From Sphingomonas sp. M1-B02 (GTDB lineage Bacteria > Pseudomonadota > Alphaproteobacteria > Sphingomonadales > Sphingomonadaceae): DNA of 64,000 bases. The stretch covers positions 3,459,501 to 3,523,500 of the forward strand of contig NZ_CP110679.1 of NCBI RefSeq assembly GCF_026167525.1, read 5' to 3'. Under the pieces are notes generated by a model. It ran no database searches and had not been told where the DNA came from. It worked only from the letters and a program-made list of their open reading frames with translations. Positions 7,333 to 18,676 of this stretch are shown piece after piece; position 1 is the stretch's first letter; every line of letters starts with the position of its first letter. The translations under genes and the position numbers were made by a program.

Positions 7333-8640
7333 CTAAGCCTTTGCACGCAACGGCTGGAGCTGACCGCGGGCGAGAGTGCGCCACAGCCATTCGAGCGGGC
7401 CGAATCGGAAATGCGCCAGCCAAGGCTTGGACCAGAGCAGGATTGCGAGCCAGATCGCGAGTACCACCGGGTATAGCTGCCAGCGCGAGAGAGTGCCGAA
7501 CCAGCCGAAGCCATAGCCGTAGAAGAGCGTGGTGCAGATCAGGCTGGTCAGCAGATAATTGGTGAAGGCCATCCGTCCGGCGGCGGCCAGACGATCGGTC
7601 AGGGCGCCGCCCGGCCGGGCGAGGAGCTGGATCGCACAGAGCCAGCCAAGGACCATCGCGGGCAAAAGAAATGCCGATAGCGTGGGCGCGAGCGTCACCG
7701 CAAACAGGCTGAACTCCGCGCGCACCAGATAGGCGGCCAGCGCGGCGTAGGCGGGGATCCCGATCCCCCAGCAAAGGAGCAGCCAGCATCGGTAGCGGTC
7801 CGGCGTCCAATCCCCGGGAAGCATCCCGCTGCGCAATGCGGCCATGCCGAACAGCATGAAAGCGAGTGTCTCGGGTCCGACGACCAGAAGATTGAGCCAC
7901 GGACGCGCCCAATTCTCGGCGAAACGCTCCTGCAGGATGACCAGATAGCCGCTCCGCATCCGCGCCAGCTCGCGCGCGATCTCCGCGGGGGCGGGCACGC
8001 CGAAGGCTGCGTTCAGCTCGCGCAGTCCGCGCGCCTGCCGGGCCGCCTCGTCCGCATTGGCAGCGGCGCTCTGCCAATGATGGACCGAGAGCGGCAGAGC
8101 GGATAGCATCACGATGCCGGCCATCGTCAGCAGGATAGCGAGGATGATCATCCGCTCCGGCGGCAGCTTGCGCAATCCGAATGCCGCCATCCCGACGAGC
8201 GCATAATGGGCGAGAATATCCCCCACCCATAGCAGCCAGAGGTGCGCGAGACCGAATGCGAGCAGCCACCCCATCCGGGCATAATGCGCGACCGCGGGGT
8301 TGCGCCCGCCTTTCTCGGCGCGGTCGATCACCAGCAGCATCGACGCGCCGAACAGCAGGGAGAAGAGCCCGCGCATCTTGCCGTCGAACAGGATGAAGTT
8401 GATCAGATAGACGGCGAGATCGGCGCCGTGCCAGCCGCCATAAGCGCGGGGGTTGAGATAGGCCGCCTGGGGCAGCGCGAAATTGACGATGTTGAGCAGC
8501 AATATGCCGAGCACCGCGACGCCGCGCACGGTGTCGAGCATATGCAGCCGGCCTTGGGGAACTTCGGCCGGTTCGGGCCGGCGGGCGAGGTCGAGGCTCA
8601 GCGGGTGTCCTTCCGGATCACCAGCTTCAATGCCGACCAA
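7333..8640 (-). CDS. DUF418 family membrane protein, YeiB-like
   Basis: The 435-residue polytopic protein has about 8-10 hydrophobic segments. The N-terminal DUF418 signature is RLHMLDTVRGVAVLGILLLN. A C-terminal DUF418 domain contains FTNYLLTSLICTTLFYGYG and the GPLEWLWRTL stretch. The role of this family is not established; YeiB is a predicted inner-membrane protein. The start is uncertain. TTG 8640 keeps the conserved Arg before the LDxxRG motif but overlaps the upstream gene by 43 bases, while ATG 8541 would begin exactly at MLDTVRG. It may be co-transcribed with the small protein upstream (8598-8999). Confidence 0.85.
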   Translation of the reverse strand: MVGIEAGDPEGHPLSLDLARRPEPAEVPQGRLHMLDTVRGVAVLGILLLNIVNFALPQAAYLNPRAYGGWHGADLAVYLINFILFDGKMRGLFSLLFGASMLLVIDRAEKGGRNPAVAHYARMGWLLAFGLAHLWLLWVGDILAHYALVGMAAFGLRKLPPERMIILAILLTMAGIVMLSALPLSVHHWQSAAANADEAARQARGLRELNAAFGVPAPAEIARELARMRSGYLVILQERFAENWARPWLNLLVVGPETLAFMLFGMAALRSGMLPGDWTPDRYRCWLLLCWGIGIPAYAALAAYLVRAEFSLFAVTLAPTLSAFLLPAMVLGWLCAIQLLARPGGALTDRLAAAGRMAFTNYLLTSLICTTLFYGYGFGWFGTLSRWQLYPVVLAIWLAILLWSKPWLAHFRFGPLEWLWRTLARGQLQPLRAKA

Positions 8641-8999
8641 TTCTCGTCCAGGGCGTAGGCCATATCGTCGGCCAGCCCGCTCGGTTCGGCGACGTCGCGG
8701 ACGATCTCCGCGCTCAGGTCACTCGCGGCGATCTGCGATGGCCAGGCGATCCAGACGAAGCCGTTGGTCGCCAGCAGCGGCCGCAGCGCCGCCAGCTCGC
8801 GCTCGAGCTTGCCGCGATTGGTTACGAACAACAGCGCGCATTGCAGCCCATCGGAGGCGGTCGGCTGTTCCTCGACGCCCATCGCCTCGGGGTCAATCGC
8901 GCCGCGGACGCCGTCGGGCATATTGTGGAACCAGCAGCGCATCCCGCGCTTCAGCCCCAGCGTTTGGGCAAGCGGCGTTCCGGGCGGGCCTGCGGTCAT
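8598..8999 (-). CDS. Small conserved protein, possibly DUF3052-like
   Basis: The 133-residue soluble protein begins MTAGPPGTPLAQTLGLKRGM. The PLAQTLGLKRGMR pattern, followed by a conserved FVTNRGKLERELAAL segment and a WIAWPSQIA strand, resembles DUF3052-type proteins (LAxKLGIKxGxR). This assignment is from memory and tentative. The function is unknown. ATG 8999 is preferred over upstream in-frame starts because the family motif begins within ten residues. It lies between purL and the DUF418 gene on the same strand, and its end overlaps the longer DUF418 start. Confidence 0.72.
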   Translation of the reverse strand: MTAGPPGTPLAQTLGLKRGMRCWFHNMPDGVRGAIDPEAMGVEEQPTASDGLQCALLFVTNRGKLERELAALRPLLATNGFVWIAWPSQIAASDLSAEIVRDVAEPSGLADDMAYALDENWSALKLVIRKDTR

Positions 9000-9058
9000 C
9001 CTGCGTGCTCCTCTGGCGCCGTGGCTATCAGCTTTTGCCGAGCGACCCAAATCGGGCC

Positions 9059-11278
<2,220 letters not shown>

Positions 11279-11323
11279 GCCCGTGCCCTTAGCGAGCGAC
11301 GCCCGCCGGGGCTAGACGGCAGA

Positions 11324-12400
11324 TCAATCCGGCGCGGTGAGGATCAGATCCTTTCCACGGTGCTTGGCGACATAAAGCATCTCGTCCGCCGCCCGCAGCG
11401 CGGCCGCGGGGTCGGTGCCTATCGCTGCGATCCCGGCCGAGAAGGTGACCGTCGGGATCGGCGCGTTCGTCACCTGATCGCGCAGCGAGCGCGCACCCAG
11501 ATGGACTCGGGCATCGTCGAGCATTGCCGCCGCCTTGTCGGTCTCGATTCCCTGGAAAAGACAGACGAACTCCTCGCCCCCATAGCGGGCGACCAGCACG
11601 CGCCGGCTAAGCTTTTCGCGAAGCAGTTGCGCCACGAAGCGAAGCACGCGGTCGCCGGTTTCGTGGCCATGGCCGTCGTTGATCGCTTTGAAATTGTCGA
11701 TGTCGCAAAGCGCGAGGACAAGCGGGGCGTCGACATTGGCGGCTACCGCTTTCTCCATCCGGGCCAGGAAACCGCGCCGGTTCGGAAGGCCGGTCAGATG
11801 ATCCTCCTCGGCCGCCCGCACGGCGCGATCGAGGTCGGCGCGCAGGCGGCGCGTGTCGCGTCGCGTCCGCTCGAGCCTGCCGCCGATCCGGCGCGTCGTC
11901 TCGGCCACCTCCAGCGTGAGGGCGAGCAGTCGCCGATAGGCGGCGGCCGGTTCGGTGGCCAGTTGATCCGCGGCGGCGTCGAGCGCAGTGGAATAAGCGC
12001 TGGTCGACGCGCTGCTGTCGCCCACCGCGGCCAGGCATTCCGCCACCTTCCCCTCCAGCTCACGCGCAAGCGCGCCGAGCGGATCGCTATTTGCCTCGGG
12101 GGGCGCGCAATGCGCGACGATGCGCTCGACGTCGCGGTCGCTCAGGCGATCGCGCTTCTGGAGCATCTTCCCCGCCTCACGCGCGAGCGGAGAATCCTCC
12201 TCGCGCAACAGGCGCAGGGCGAAGTCGAAATTGGATGTGCTCGGCTCCAGATCGTGCTCGGACAAAAAGGCGCCGATCTGTTCGAAGCGCAGGCGGCGCA
12301 GTGCCTGGCCGTCGCTTTCCGGACGAGGGCCATCGTCGCCACGCCGCAACCAGGAAGTCAGGCGATCGAGCGGTGCGTGCAGGGCGACGATCGCGTTCAT
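11324..12400 (-). CDS. GGDEF diguanylate cyclase
   Basis: The protein makes cyclic-di-GMP from two GTP. From ATG 12400 it has 358 residues. A soluble helical N-terminal region (about 1-195, with no membrane segment) leads into a coiled stretch rich in Arg and Asp, then a GGDEF domain starting at DHLTGLPNRRGF (about 200). The active-site signature is ARYGGEEF with GGEEF at 274-278. The usual inhibitory RxxD, nine residues before the first Gly, is absent (SRRV instead), so product inhibition is not expected. Its start overlaps the stop of the HD-GYP gene (ATGA). The longer frame to 12445 would intrude into that gene and is not used. Confidence 0.92.
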   Translation of the reverse strand: MNAIVALHAPLDRLTSWLRRGDDGPRPESDGQALRRLRFEQIGAFLSEHDLEPSTSNFDFALRLLREEDSPLAREAGKMLQKRDRLSDRDVERIVAHCAPPEANSDPLGALARELEGKVAECLAAVGDSSASTSAYSTALDAAADQLATEPAAAYRRLLALTLEVAETTRRIGGRLERTRRDTRRLRADLDRAVRAAEEDHLTGLPNRRGFLARMEKAVAANVDAPLVLALCDIDNFKAINDGHGHETGDRVLRFVAQLLREKLSRRVLVARYGGEEFVCLFQGIETDKAAAMLDDARVHLGARSLRDQVTNAPIPTVTFSAGIAAIGTDPAAALRAADEMLYVAKHRGKDLILTAPD

Positions 12401-13617
12401 GCGCACGACTCCCCAGCCTGAACCTGGTCGCGGACGCGGGGCCATCGCTCGCCGAACCAGTAATCGCCTTTTTCGAGCCGGATGATGTCCTCGCCCGGAT
12501 TCTCGGTTGAGAGGTCCTCCAGGTCAACGAACGTGGCGCCTTCGACCGAATAGAAAGCCCGTGCCTCGGGCCGGCAGGGATCGCCGTCTTCGCGCAGCCC
12601 GGTCACTATGGCGAGCCGGTTGGAGCGCAGGCGGACGAGCGCGCCGACCGGCGGTATGCCGATGCTGACGACGAACATATGGAGCAGGTGCGGATCGAAA
12701 TGCCCCTCCCATTCCAGCATCGTCGCGAGCGCCTGGTTGGGGCACCAGGGGTCCTTATAAGGCCGATGCGAGGTGATCGCGTCATAGACGTCACAAATCG
12801 CGCCCATGCGGGCGTGAAGCGACACCTGCTCTCCGGAGAGCCCGAACGGATAGCCCCCGCCGTCGATGCGCTCATGGTGGTGGAGGCAGACGTCGAGTGC
12901 GGCGGCGGGGACGTCGGCGCTCTCGCAGATCAATGCGTGGCCCTCGATCGGATGGTTGCGGATCTGGGCAAGTTCGTCCGCCGTCAGTGAGCCCGGCTTC
13001 TCAAGCACTTCGAGCGGAGTCGCCATCTTGCCGATATCGTGCAGCAGCCCGGCGACGCCGAGATCGCGTACCTCCGATTCGGGCAGCCCCAGCTGCCGCG
13101 CGAAATTGATCATCAGCGCGCAGACCGCGACCGAATGCATATAGGTATATTCGTTGCGGGTCTTGAGGCGGGTAACCTTGAGCATGGCGGAGGCGTCGCG
13201 TTCGACCGACCGCGCGATCTCGTCGATAATCGGCAGCGCGCTGTCGAGCGCGACGGCGCGGCCCAGCCGCGCATCGGTGAACATCCGCGTGACCGCGCTC
13301 CGCGATTGCTCGACGATTTCACGCGCGCGATCGAGTTCGGTGCGGAACGGGCGAGGGCGGGCGCGCCGCTCGCGCCCGGCATTGTGAAGGACCGGGGCGG
13401 CCGCCTCGACCAGGGTCGGCGGCGGCGCTTCGGGCCCGACGCCCTTTTCGAGATCGATGACCACTGCGTTGATACCGGCCTCGAGCAGCAATTCGATCTG
13501 GCGCCGATCGGAGAGCATGAAGCTGTTGCGCCAGAAGGGGCTGTTCATCCATGCACCGTCGATCCGCGCCACGTACATCCCCGTGCGAAGATCCTTGCTC
13601 TCCACCTTCACCAACAT
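12397..13617 (-). CDS. HD-GYP cyclic-di-GMP phosphodiesterase with DUF3391
   Basis: HD-GYP enzymes hydrolyse cyclic-di-GMP to GMP. The 406-residue protein starts with a DUF3391 domain (LVKVESKDLRTGMYV, about residues 2-60). An HD-GYP domain follows, with HDIGK (metal-binding HD), NHPIEGHAL, HHERIDGGGYPFGL (GYP motif) and DVYDAITSHRPYK. All expected metal ligands appear present. No membrane helix is seen. The gene is transcribed ahead of, and overlaps by 4 bases, the GGDEF gene, so the eraser and the writer of the same messenger are made together. The start ATG 13617 is followed directly by the DUF3391 motif. Confidence 0.94.
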   Translation of the reverse strand: MLVKVESKDLRTGMYVARIDGAWMNSPFWRNSFMLSDRRQIELLLEAGINAVVIDLEKGVGPEAPPPTLVEAAAPVLHNAGRERRARPRPFRTELDRAREIVEQSRSAVTRMFTDARLGRAVALDSALPIIDEIARSVERDASAMLKVTRLKTRNEYTYMHSVAVCALMINFARQLGLPESEVRDLGVAGLLHDIGKMATPLEVLEKPGSLTADELAQIRNHPIEGHALICESADVPAAALDVCLHHHERIDGGGYPFGLSGEQVSLHARMGAICDVYDAITSHRPYKDPWCPNQALATMLEWEGHFDPHLLHMFVVSIGIPPVGALVRLRSNRLAIVTGLREDGDPCRPEARAFYSVEGATFVDLEDLSTENPGEDIIRLEKGDYWFGERWPRVRDQVQAGESCA

Positions 13618-13665
13618 TTGATACGCCCCCGTATTTCAACGGAGATATGTAACGTCATCGTTAAT

Positions 13666-13774
13666 GCGCAGGTAATGGAGGACGCAAAATCGCCAGATTG
13701 AGTAGTGGACCCGAATCCGTGCAAAAAGAAAATCTAGCTTTCGATCCCGGCTTTGGTCGGCCATTAACCTGCGC
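13666..13774. promoter_or_regulatory. Divergent control region with imperfect inverted repeat
   Basis: The 173-base gap between the HD-GYP gene and the PAS gene holds GCGCAGGTAATGG (13666-13678) and its near reverse complement CCATTAACCTGCGC (13761-13774), differing by one inserted base. The spacing of 82 bases would suit a looped or paired binding site, but it may be chance. The interval is AT-richer than the flanking genes, as expected of divergent promoters. Confidence 0.3.
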
Positions 13775-13790
13775 GGGCTAGTCAATTGGG

Positions 13791-14183
13791 ATGCCGATGC
13801 AGAACGTTTCCTTTCTACGGTCGCTACCTTCCCGGTGGGAATGCAATCTCTCCGACAATAGCCTGCGCTGGACTAGCGACGTGCGCGAATTGTTCGCTAT
13901 CCCCGAGGGTTACCGGCTCATTCGAGCAGAGACCGTGGCAATGTATGTCGACGAATCGCGCGATCTGCTCGAGGAGCTTCGCGCGGAAGCGATCGCGCAA
14001 CGCGGAAGCTTCACGATGGAGGCGCGGATTCGCCGGCTGGACGGCGATTTGCGCACGATCCGCCTGTTCGCAGACACCGCCTGCCGCGGCGGTCGCGCCA
14101 CCCACCTCTATGGCACGAAGCAGGATATAAGCGACGAAGTCCTAATCCGGCCCACAGCCGCCGCGCGCCTCCATTACCGCTGA
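13791..14183 (+). CDS. PAS-domain protein
   Basis: The 130-residue protein appears to be a lone PAS fold of the PAS_3 type. It has RWTSDVRELFAIPEGY near residue 26, an ARIRRLDGDLRTI strand, and the closing GTKQDISDE motif that usually marks the PAC end (about residue 108). There is no attached output domain and no membrane helix. It is divergent from the HD-GYP gene and abuts the EAL gene tail to tail, with no base between the two stops. The location suggests a sensory partner for the surrounding cyclic-di-GMP enzymes, but that is inference. ATG 13791 is the natural start. Confidence 0.75.
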   Translation: MPMQNVSFLRSLPSRWECNLSDNSLRWTSDVRELFAIPEGYRLIRAETVAMYVDESRDLLEELRAEAIAQRGSFTMEARIRRLDGDLRTIRLFADTACRGGRATHLYGTKQDISDEVLIRPTAAARLHYR

Positions 14184-15446
14184 TCAGACCGCCGCCAGCG
14201 AGGGTCCCGTCCGGCTGACTTGCGCCAGCGCCTTGCCCAGGGATGCCGGACGGCCCAGCAAATAGCCCTGAACGGTGTGCACGCCCAGCGCGCGGAGCAT
14301 CGCCAGTTCGGCTTCGGTCTCGACGCCTTCGGCGACGATCCGGCTGCCGGTCTCGCGCGCGAACATGGTAAGCGCCGCGGCAAGCGCGCGACGGCTGGGG
14401 TCGGTGCCGATATCCTGGATGAGCGATCGATCCAGCTTGATCAGGTCCGGCCGCATCTGCAGGATCTGCTGCAGCCCGCAATAGCCTGCCCCGGCATCGT
14501 CGACGGCGAGTCGAAGTCCCTGTGCCCGTAACGGGGCGATTGCCAGGGTCAGCGCTTCGAAATCCTCGACGCAATCATGCTCGGTGATCTCGAGCACGAC
14601 GCGATCCAGGGGGTAACCGGCGAGCAAGGCGGCGAGACGGGGGTGCAGTGCCGTCGAAGGCGACGCGTTGACCGCGAGATAGACATCGTCGGGCAGCACC
14701 GTGAGCGCTGCGAGCGCGGCCCGGATCGCGGCCAGTTCCAGATCGATCGCCATGCCTGATTCCGCGGCTTCTGCGAACCATTTGTCCGGCGAGCGGACGG
14801 GCAGGTCCGGGAACCGTGCCAGGCATTCGAAACCGATCGGGCGGGTGCCCTCCATGTTCCAGATCGGCTGGTAGACGATCCGCATGCTCTGGTTGGCGAC
14901 GATGCGGCCAATGCGATCGGTGATGTCGCGACGGGCCTGAGCGAGGCTGCGCTCGCGATCGATCTCGAACGCGGCCAGCTCGGCGAATGCCCTCATCATG
15001 CTCAGATCGCGCAAGTTCAACGAGGGATCCGCATGCGGGCCCAGGCAACAGAACATGCCATAGATATGGCCGTCTGCCATCCGCAGCGGCACGCTGACAT
15101 GCGCGCCGATCGGCACCGCGGTAGTGATCGGCATCGCCATCGCCAGCGGTTCGGCGGCAGTGTCGGGGATCAGTTGAGGCAGCCGGCCCTCGAGGATGTG
15201 GCGGCAATAGACATCGTCGAGCGAGCGCGTGTCGCCCGGCTTGATCAGATGTTCGAGCCCCGGCGCGTCCACCGACCGGAAGACCGATTCGCTACCCACG
15301 ATCTCGGAGACATAGGCGACCTGCAGGCCGAGGTGCGAGCGGACCGCGCGCAGGGCCCGCTGGACGACGCTGTCCGGGCAATCGCCGGACGCCGAAAGCA
15401 GCGCGTCGCGAATGGGATCAGCAAGGGCTTGTGCGGGGTGCGGCAT
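14184..15446 (-). CDS. GAF-EAL cyclic-di-GMP phosphodiesterase
   Basis: The 420-residue protein has an N-terminal GAF-like sensor (about 10-160, containing VYCRHILEGRLPQL and IYGMFCCLGP) and a C-terminal EAL domain (from about 175) that cleaves cyclic-di-GMP to pGpG. The EAL signature is FECLARF. Other active-site elements are kept: NASPST, EITEHD, DDAGAGYCGL, LIKLDRSLI, VAEGVETEAE and the closing VQGYLLGRP. Activity is therefore expected despite the ECL variant and the altered loop (DAGAG for DFGTG). ATG 15446 is preceded by AAGGAAG at good spacing and is preferred to an in-frame GTG at 15482. Confidence 0.9.
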   Translation of the reverse strand: MPHPAQALADPIRDALLSASGDCPDSVVQRALRAVRSHLGLQVAYVSEIVGSESVFRSVDAPGLEHLIKPGDTRSLDDVYCRHILEGRLPQLIPDTAAEPLAMAMPITTAVPIGAHVSVPLRMADGHIYGMFCCLGPHADPSLNLRDLSMMRAFAELAAFEIDRERSLAQARRDITDRIGRIVANQSMRIVYQPIWNMEGTRPIGFECLARFPDLPVRSPDKWFAEAAESGMAIDLELAAIRAALAALTVLPDDVYLAVNASPSTALHPRLAALLAGYPLDRVVLEITEHDCVEDFEALTLAIAPLRAQGLRLAVDDAGAGYCGLQQILQMRPDLIKLDRSLIQDIGTDPSRRALAAALTMFARETGSRIVAEGVETEAELAMLRALGVHTVQGYLLGRPASLGKALAQVSRTGPSLAAV

Positions 15447-15519
15447 AGACTTCCTTCGAATCCCGCACCTGCATGACGGCACCGGGTAAACGAAGTCTGA
15501 CGATCTTTGCAGGTATGGC

Positions 15520-16986
15520 TTAGCCGGCGGGCTTGCGCAGCCGCTTGAACAGGGTGCCGCTCTGGATCGGCTCGAACAGATCCTCCGGGTTTTCGGGGTC
15601 GAGCACTTCGTGATCGGCCAGCCAGGCGCTCACGTCGGAAAGGTCCGGCACCTCATAGGGTCGAAGCGTCCGCCCTTCCCGAAGGCGCATCGTCTCGATC
15701 GTATGGATCAGTCCGTCCGCCGCGATGCCGGCGGCAACCTCGGCACGGTCGCGACCCAGATGTTCGGCGATGAGCCCGTCGCGGATCTCCACGATGCGCT
15801 TGCTCACTGCGTCGCCGGGCACCCCGCATTCGATCGTCACGTCGCATTCGGTGTCGAGCCGCAGCGATCGGTTGTTGAAGTTGGACGATCCGACCCGCAG
15901 CGTGACGTCGTCCACCGCGAAGACCTTGGCATGGACATAGATCGGCTCCCCGCCCGCGGTGTAGGGGTGATAGAGCTTGAGGCGGCCATGCGTGTCGCGG
16001 CGATGCAAGGCCTCGACCAGCCGCGCCCGCGCCGTGTCCATCGCCACCTGCTCGAGCCAACCGTCGGCGGCGATCGGATTGACGATGACGATCTCTGGGC
16101 CGTCGGGTTCGTCGAGCCGCCGGGCCAGCGCCTCGGCGATCCGGCGCGATGCAAAATACTGGCTCTCGGCGTAGATGCTCCGCTTCGCGCCGGCGATCAG
16201 ATCGAGATAGAGCTGCTCGATCTCGAAGACCGGCTCGATGTCCTTCATCTCCGGATGCGTGCGCGATATCGCGGCCGGGATATTGTAGAAATCGGGCTTC
16301 AGGCAATCGGGCCAGCAGGCATTGTTCGCCTCGGGCGCCGCGATCGGTTTGCCGCCGGCCAGCGCCCAGCGTTCGCGGCAGAGCTCGCCGAGCGCCTTCG
16401 CGATCGGGCCCTGCAGCGCGGTCGTCGCATCGTGCCACGGCCCGTAGGGCCCGCCGTTGGGATTGACGCGACGGGGCTCTTCGTCGTCGTGCGCGCGCGT
16501 GTCCCAGCGTCCGGTGGTCATGTCGATCCCGCCGCAGAATGCGAGGCAATCGTCGATCACGACGATCTTCTGGTGGTGCGATGCGCCAGTCGGATGCCGC
16601 CCGTCCCATTTCGGATGAATGCGCGGATGCATCATCCAGCGCGCAAGCGTGGCGACCGTGGTCCCGCGAACCAGCGACTTGATCGCGCCCACGTCCCAGC
16701 GCAGCAGGTAGATTTGCAGCTCCGGACTGCGCCTGGCCAGCCAGGTGATGAAGGCTCCGACCTCGACCGGGGCGTCGGGTTCGTCCTCCGCCGGATCGGC
16801 CAGCCGGATCCGCGCATCGAAATCCCAGCCGATCAGGAGGATCTGGCGCTTGGCCTTGAGCATCGCATCGCGTGCGGCGCGAAAATAATCTTCCGCATCG
16901 ACAATCACCGTCGCCTGATCGGCCTGCTCGACGCGCCATGCGTTGCGGCCGGGTTGCGCGATCGGTTTGTGCGCTTCGCCCGTCAC
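15520..16986 (-). CDS. Phospholipase D-family phosphatidyltransferase
   Basis: The 488-residue protein carries two HKD motifs. These are HQKIVVIDD at about residues 138-146 and HAKVFAVDD in the second half, followed by the GSSNFNNRSLRLDTE signature. Together they form the active site of PLD-type enzymes such as cardiolipin synthase or phosphatidyltransferases. No N-terminal membrane helix is evident, unlike ClsA. The substrate cannot be told from sequence. The GTG start overlaps the stop of arsC upstream (GTGA), so it is the last gene of a tightly coupled set: accB, accC, arsC, pld. Confidence 0.85.
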   Translation of the reverse strand: MTGEAHKPIAQPGRNAWRVEQADQATVIVDAEDYFRAARDAMLKAKRQILLIGWDFDARIRLADPAEDEPDAPVEVGAFITWLARRSPELQIYLLRWDVGAIKSLVRGTTVATLARWMMHPRIHPKWDGRHPTGASHHQKIVVIDDCLAFCGGIDMTTGRWDTRAHDDEEPRRVNPNGGPYGPWHDATTALQGPIAKALGELCRERWALAGGKPIAAPEANNACWPDCLKPDFYNIPAAISRTHPEMKDIEPVFEIEQLYLDLIAGAKRSIYAESQYFASRRIAEALARRLDEPDGPEIVIVNPIAADGWLEQVAMDTARARLVEALHRRDTHGRLKLYHPYTAGGEPIYVHAKVFAVDDVTLRVGSSNFNNRSLRLDTECDVTIECGVPGDAVSKRIVEIRDGLIAEHLGRDRAEVAAGIAADGLIHTIETMRLREGRTLRPYEVPDLSDVSAWLADHEVLDPENPEDLFEPIQSGTLFKRLRKPAG

Positions 16987-17318
16987 AGGATTTCGCGAAT
17001 CGCCTCGGGCGGGCGGCCGATGCGGACGCCCTTGTCGGTCTCTACCAGCGGCCGCTCGATCAGGATCGGATCCGCCGCCATGGCCGCCAGGATCGTCTCG
17101 TCATTGGCGTCGAGCAGGGGCCTGGCACCGGGCTCGGCCTTGCGCAGCCCCTCGGCAGGGGTGATGCCGGCGCGATCGTACAATCGGGCCAGTTCCTCCG
17201 CGCCGGGCGGAGTCTTCAGATAGTCGATGATCTCGATCTCGGCGCCCGATTGCCGGAGGATCGCCAGCGCTTCGCGGGACTTGGAGCAGCGTGGATTGTG
17301 ATAGATCGTTGCGTTCAC
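16983..17318 (-). CDS. arsC: Arsenate reductase (glutaredoxin type)
   Basis: The 111-residue protein shows the classical glutaredoxin-coupled ArsC signature [12 protein letters not shown] near residue 6, with the catalytic Cys followed by SKSR. It also has the C-terminal [20 protein letters not shown] containing the arsenate-binding Arg. It would reduce arsenate to arsenite for export. No arsB, acr3 or arsR lies in the window. The GTG start at 17318 overlaps the accC stop (GTGA), and its own stop overlaps the next GTG start. Its placement inside a fatty-acid-synthesis operon is odd, and the family also has members with other thiol roles. Confidence 0.9.
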   Translation of the reverse strand: MNATIYHNPRCSKSREALAILRQSGAEIEIIDYLKTPPGAEELARLYDRAGITPAEGLRKAEPGARPLLDANDETILAAMAADPILIERPLVETDKGVRIGRPPEAIREIL

Positions 17319-18670
17319 GCCGCGTCCTGTTTCGCCAGCCACTCCTCGAGCCACTTGATCGTATAATCGCCGGCCTGGAATTCGGGGTCGTCGAGCAGCG
17401 CCTGATGCAGGGGAATCGTGGTCTTCATCCCCTCGATCACGAATTCCTCCAGCGCGCGACGCAGCCGCATCAGGCAGCGCTCACGGGTCGAGCCATAGAC
17501 GATCAGCTTGGCGATCATGCTGTCATAATAGGGCGGCACCTTATAGCCGGCATAGAGCCCGCTATCGACGCGGACGTGCATGCCGCCGGGCGCGTGGAAC
17601 TGCTTCACCGTGCCGGGCGAGGGCGCGAAGCTGCGCGGGTCCTCGGCGTTGATCCGGCATTCGATCGCATGGCCGCGAAACTCGATATCTTCCTGTCGGC
17701 ACGAAAGACCATGGCCTTCGGCGACGCGGATCTGCTCGCGGACCAGGTCGATGCCGGTGATCATCTCGGTCACCGGATGCTCGACCTGGAGCCGGGTGTT
17801 CATCTCGATGAAGTAGAATTCGCCGTCTTCCCACAGGAACTCGATCGTTCCCGCGCCGCGATAGCCCATGTCGGCCATCGCCTTGCTGACGATCCCGCCC
17901 ATCCGTGCGCGATCCTCGGCGCCGAGCACGGGGGAGGGGGCCTCCTCGAGCACCTTCTGGTGGCGGCGCTGGAGCGAGCAATCGCGCTCGCCGAGATGGA
18001 TGGCATGGCCATTGCCGTCGCCGAATACCTGGAACTCGATGTGGCGCGGATTGCCGAGATATTTTTCGAGATAGACGGTGGCGTCGCCGAACGCGGCCTT
18101 CGCCTCGCTTCCCGCCTGCTGCATCAAGGTCTCGAGCTCATCCTCCGACGTGCAGACCTTCATGCCGCGGCCGCCGCCGCCCGACGCCGCCTTGATGATC
18201 ACCGGATAGCCGATGTCGCGGGCGATCGCCTTGGCCTCGGCAACGTCGCTGATCGCGCCGTCCGATCCGGGCACCAGCGGCAGGCCGAGTGCGCCCGCGG
18301 TCCGCTTGGCCTCGACCTTGTCGCCCATCGTGCGGATATGCTCGGGCTTGGGGCCGACGAAGATGATGCCGTGCGCCTCGACGATCTCGGCAAACTGTGC
18401 ATTCTCGGACAGGAAGCCATAGCCCGGATGGATCGCATCGGCGCCCGAGATTTCGGCCGCCGAGATGATCCGGGGGATGTTCAGATAGCTTTCGGCAGCC
18501 GAGGGCGGCCCGATGCAGATCGCCTGATCCGCCAGCCGGACATGCATCGCATCGGCGTCGGCGGTGGAATGCACCGCGACGGTCTGGATGCCCATTTCAT
18601 GGCAGGCGCGGTGGATACGCAATGCGATCTCGCCGCGATTGGCGATCAGCAGCTTCTTGATCTCGGGCAA
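17315..18670 (-). CDS. accC: Acetyl-CoA carboxylase, biotin carboxylase subunit
   Basis: AccC carboxylates biotin on AccB with ATP and bicarbonate, the first half-reaction of malonyl-CoA synthesis. The 451-residue product has the N-terminal [20 protein letters not shown] and the ATP-grasp glycine loop [10 protein letters not shown]. It also has [17 protein letters not shown], which contains catalytic Glu, Asn and Arg, and RINAEDP. The length is normal. The start appears to be TTG 18670 (MPEIKKLL), 6 bases after the accB stop. No ATG exists between there and the conserved N terminus. It is coupled to arsC downstream by a GTGA overlap. Confidence 0.97.
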   Translation of the reverse strand: MPEIKKLLIANRGEIALRIHRACHEMGIQTVAVHSTADADAMHVRLADQAICIGPPSAAESYLNIPRIISAAEISGADAIHPGYGFLSENAQFAEIVEAHGIIFVGPKPEHIRTMGDKVEAKRTAGALGLPLVPGSDGAISDVAEAKAIARDIGYPVIIKAASGGGGRGMKVCTSEDELETLMQQAGSEAKAAFGDATVYLEKYLGNPRHIEFQVFGDGNGHAIHLGERDCSLQRRHQKVLEEAPSPVLGAEDRARMGGIVSKAMADMGYRGAGTIEFLWEDGEFYFIEMNTRLQVEHPVTEMITGIDLVREQIRVAEGHGLSCRQEDIEFRGHAIECRINAEDPRSFAPSPGTVKQFHAPGGMHVRVDSGLYAGYKVPPYYDSMIAKLIVYGSTRERCLMRLRRALEEFVIEGMKTTIPLHQALLDDPEFQAGDYTIKWLEEWLAKQDAA

Positions 18671-18676
18671 GGCGCG

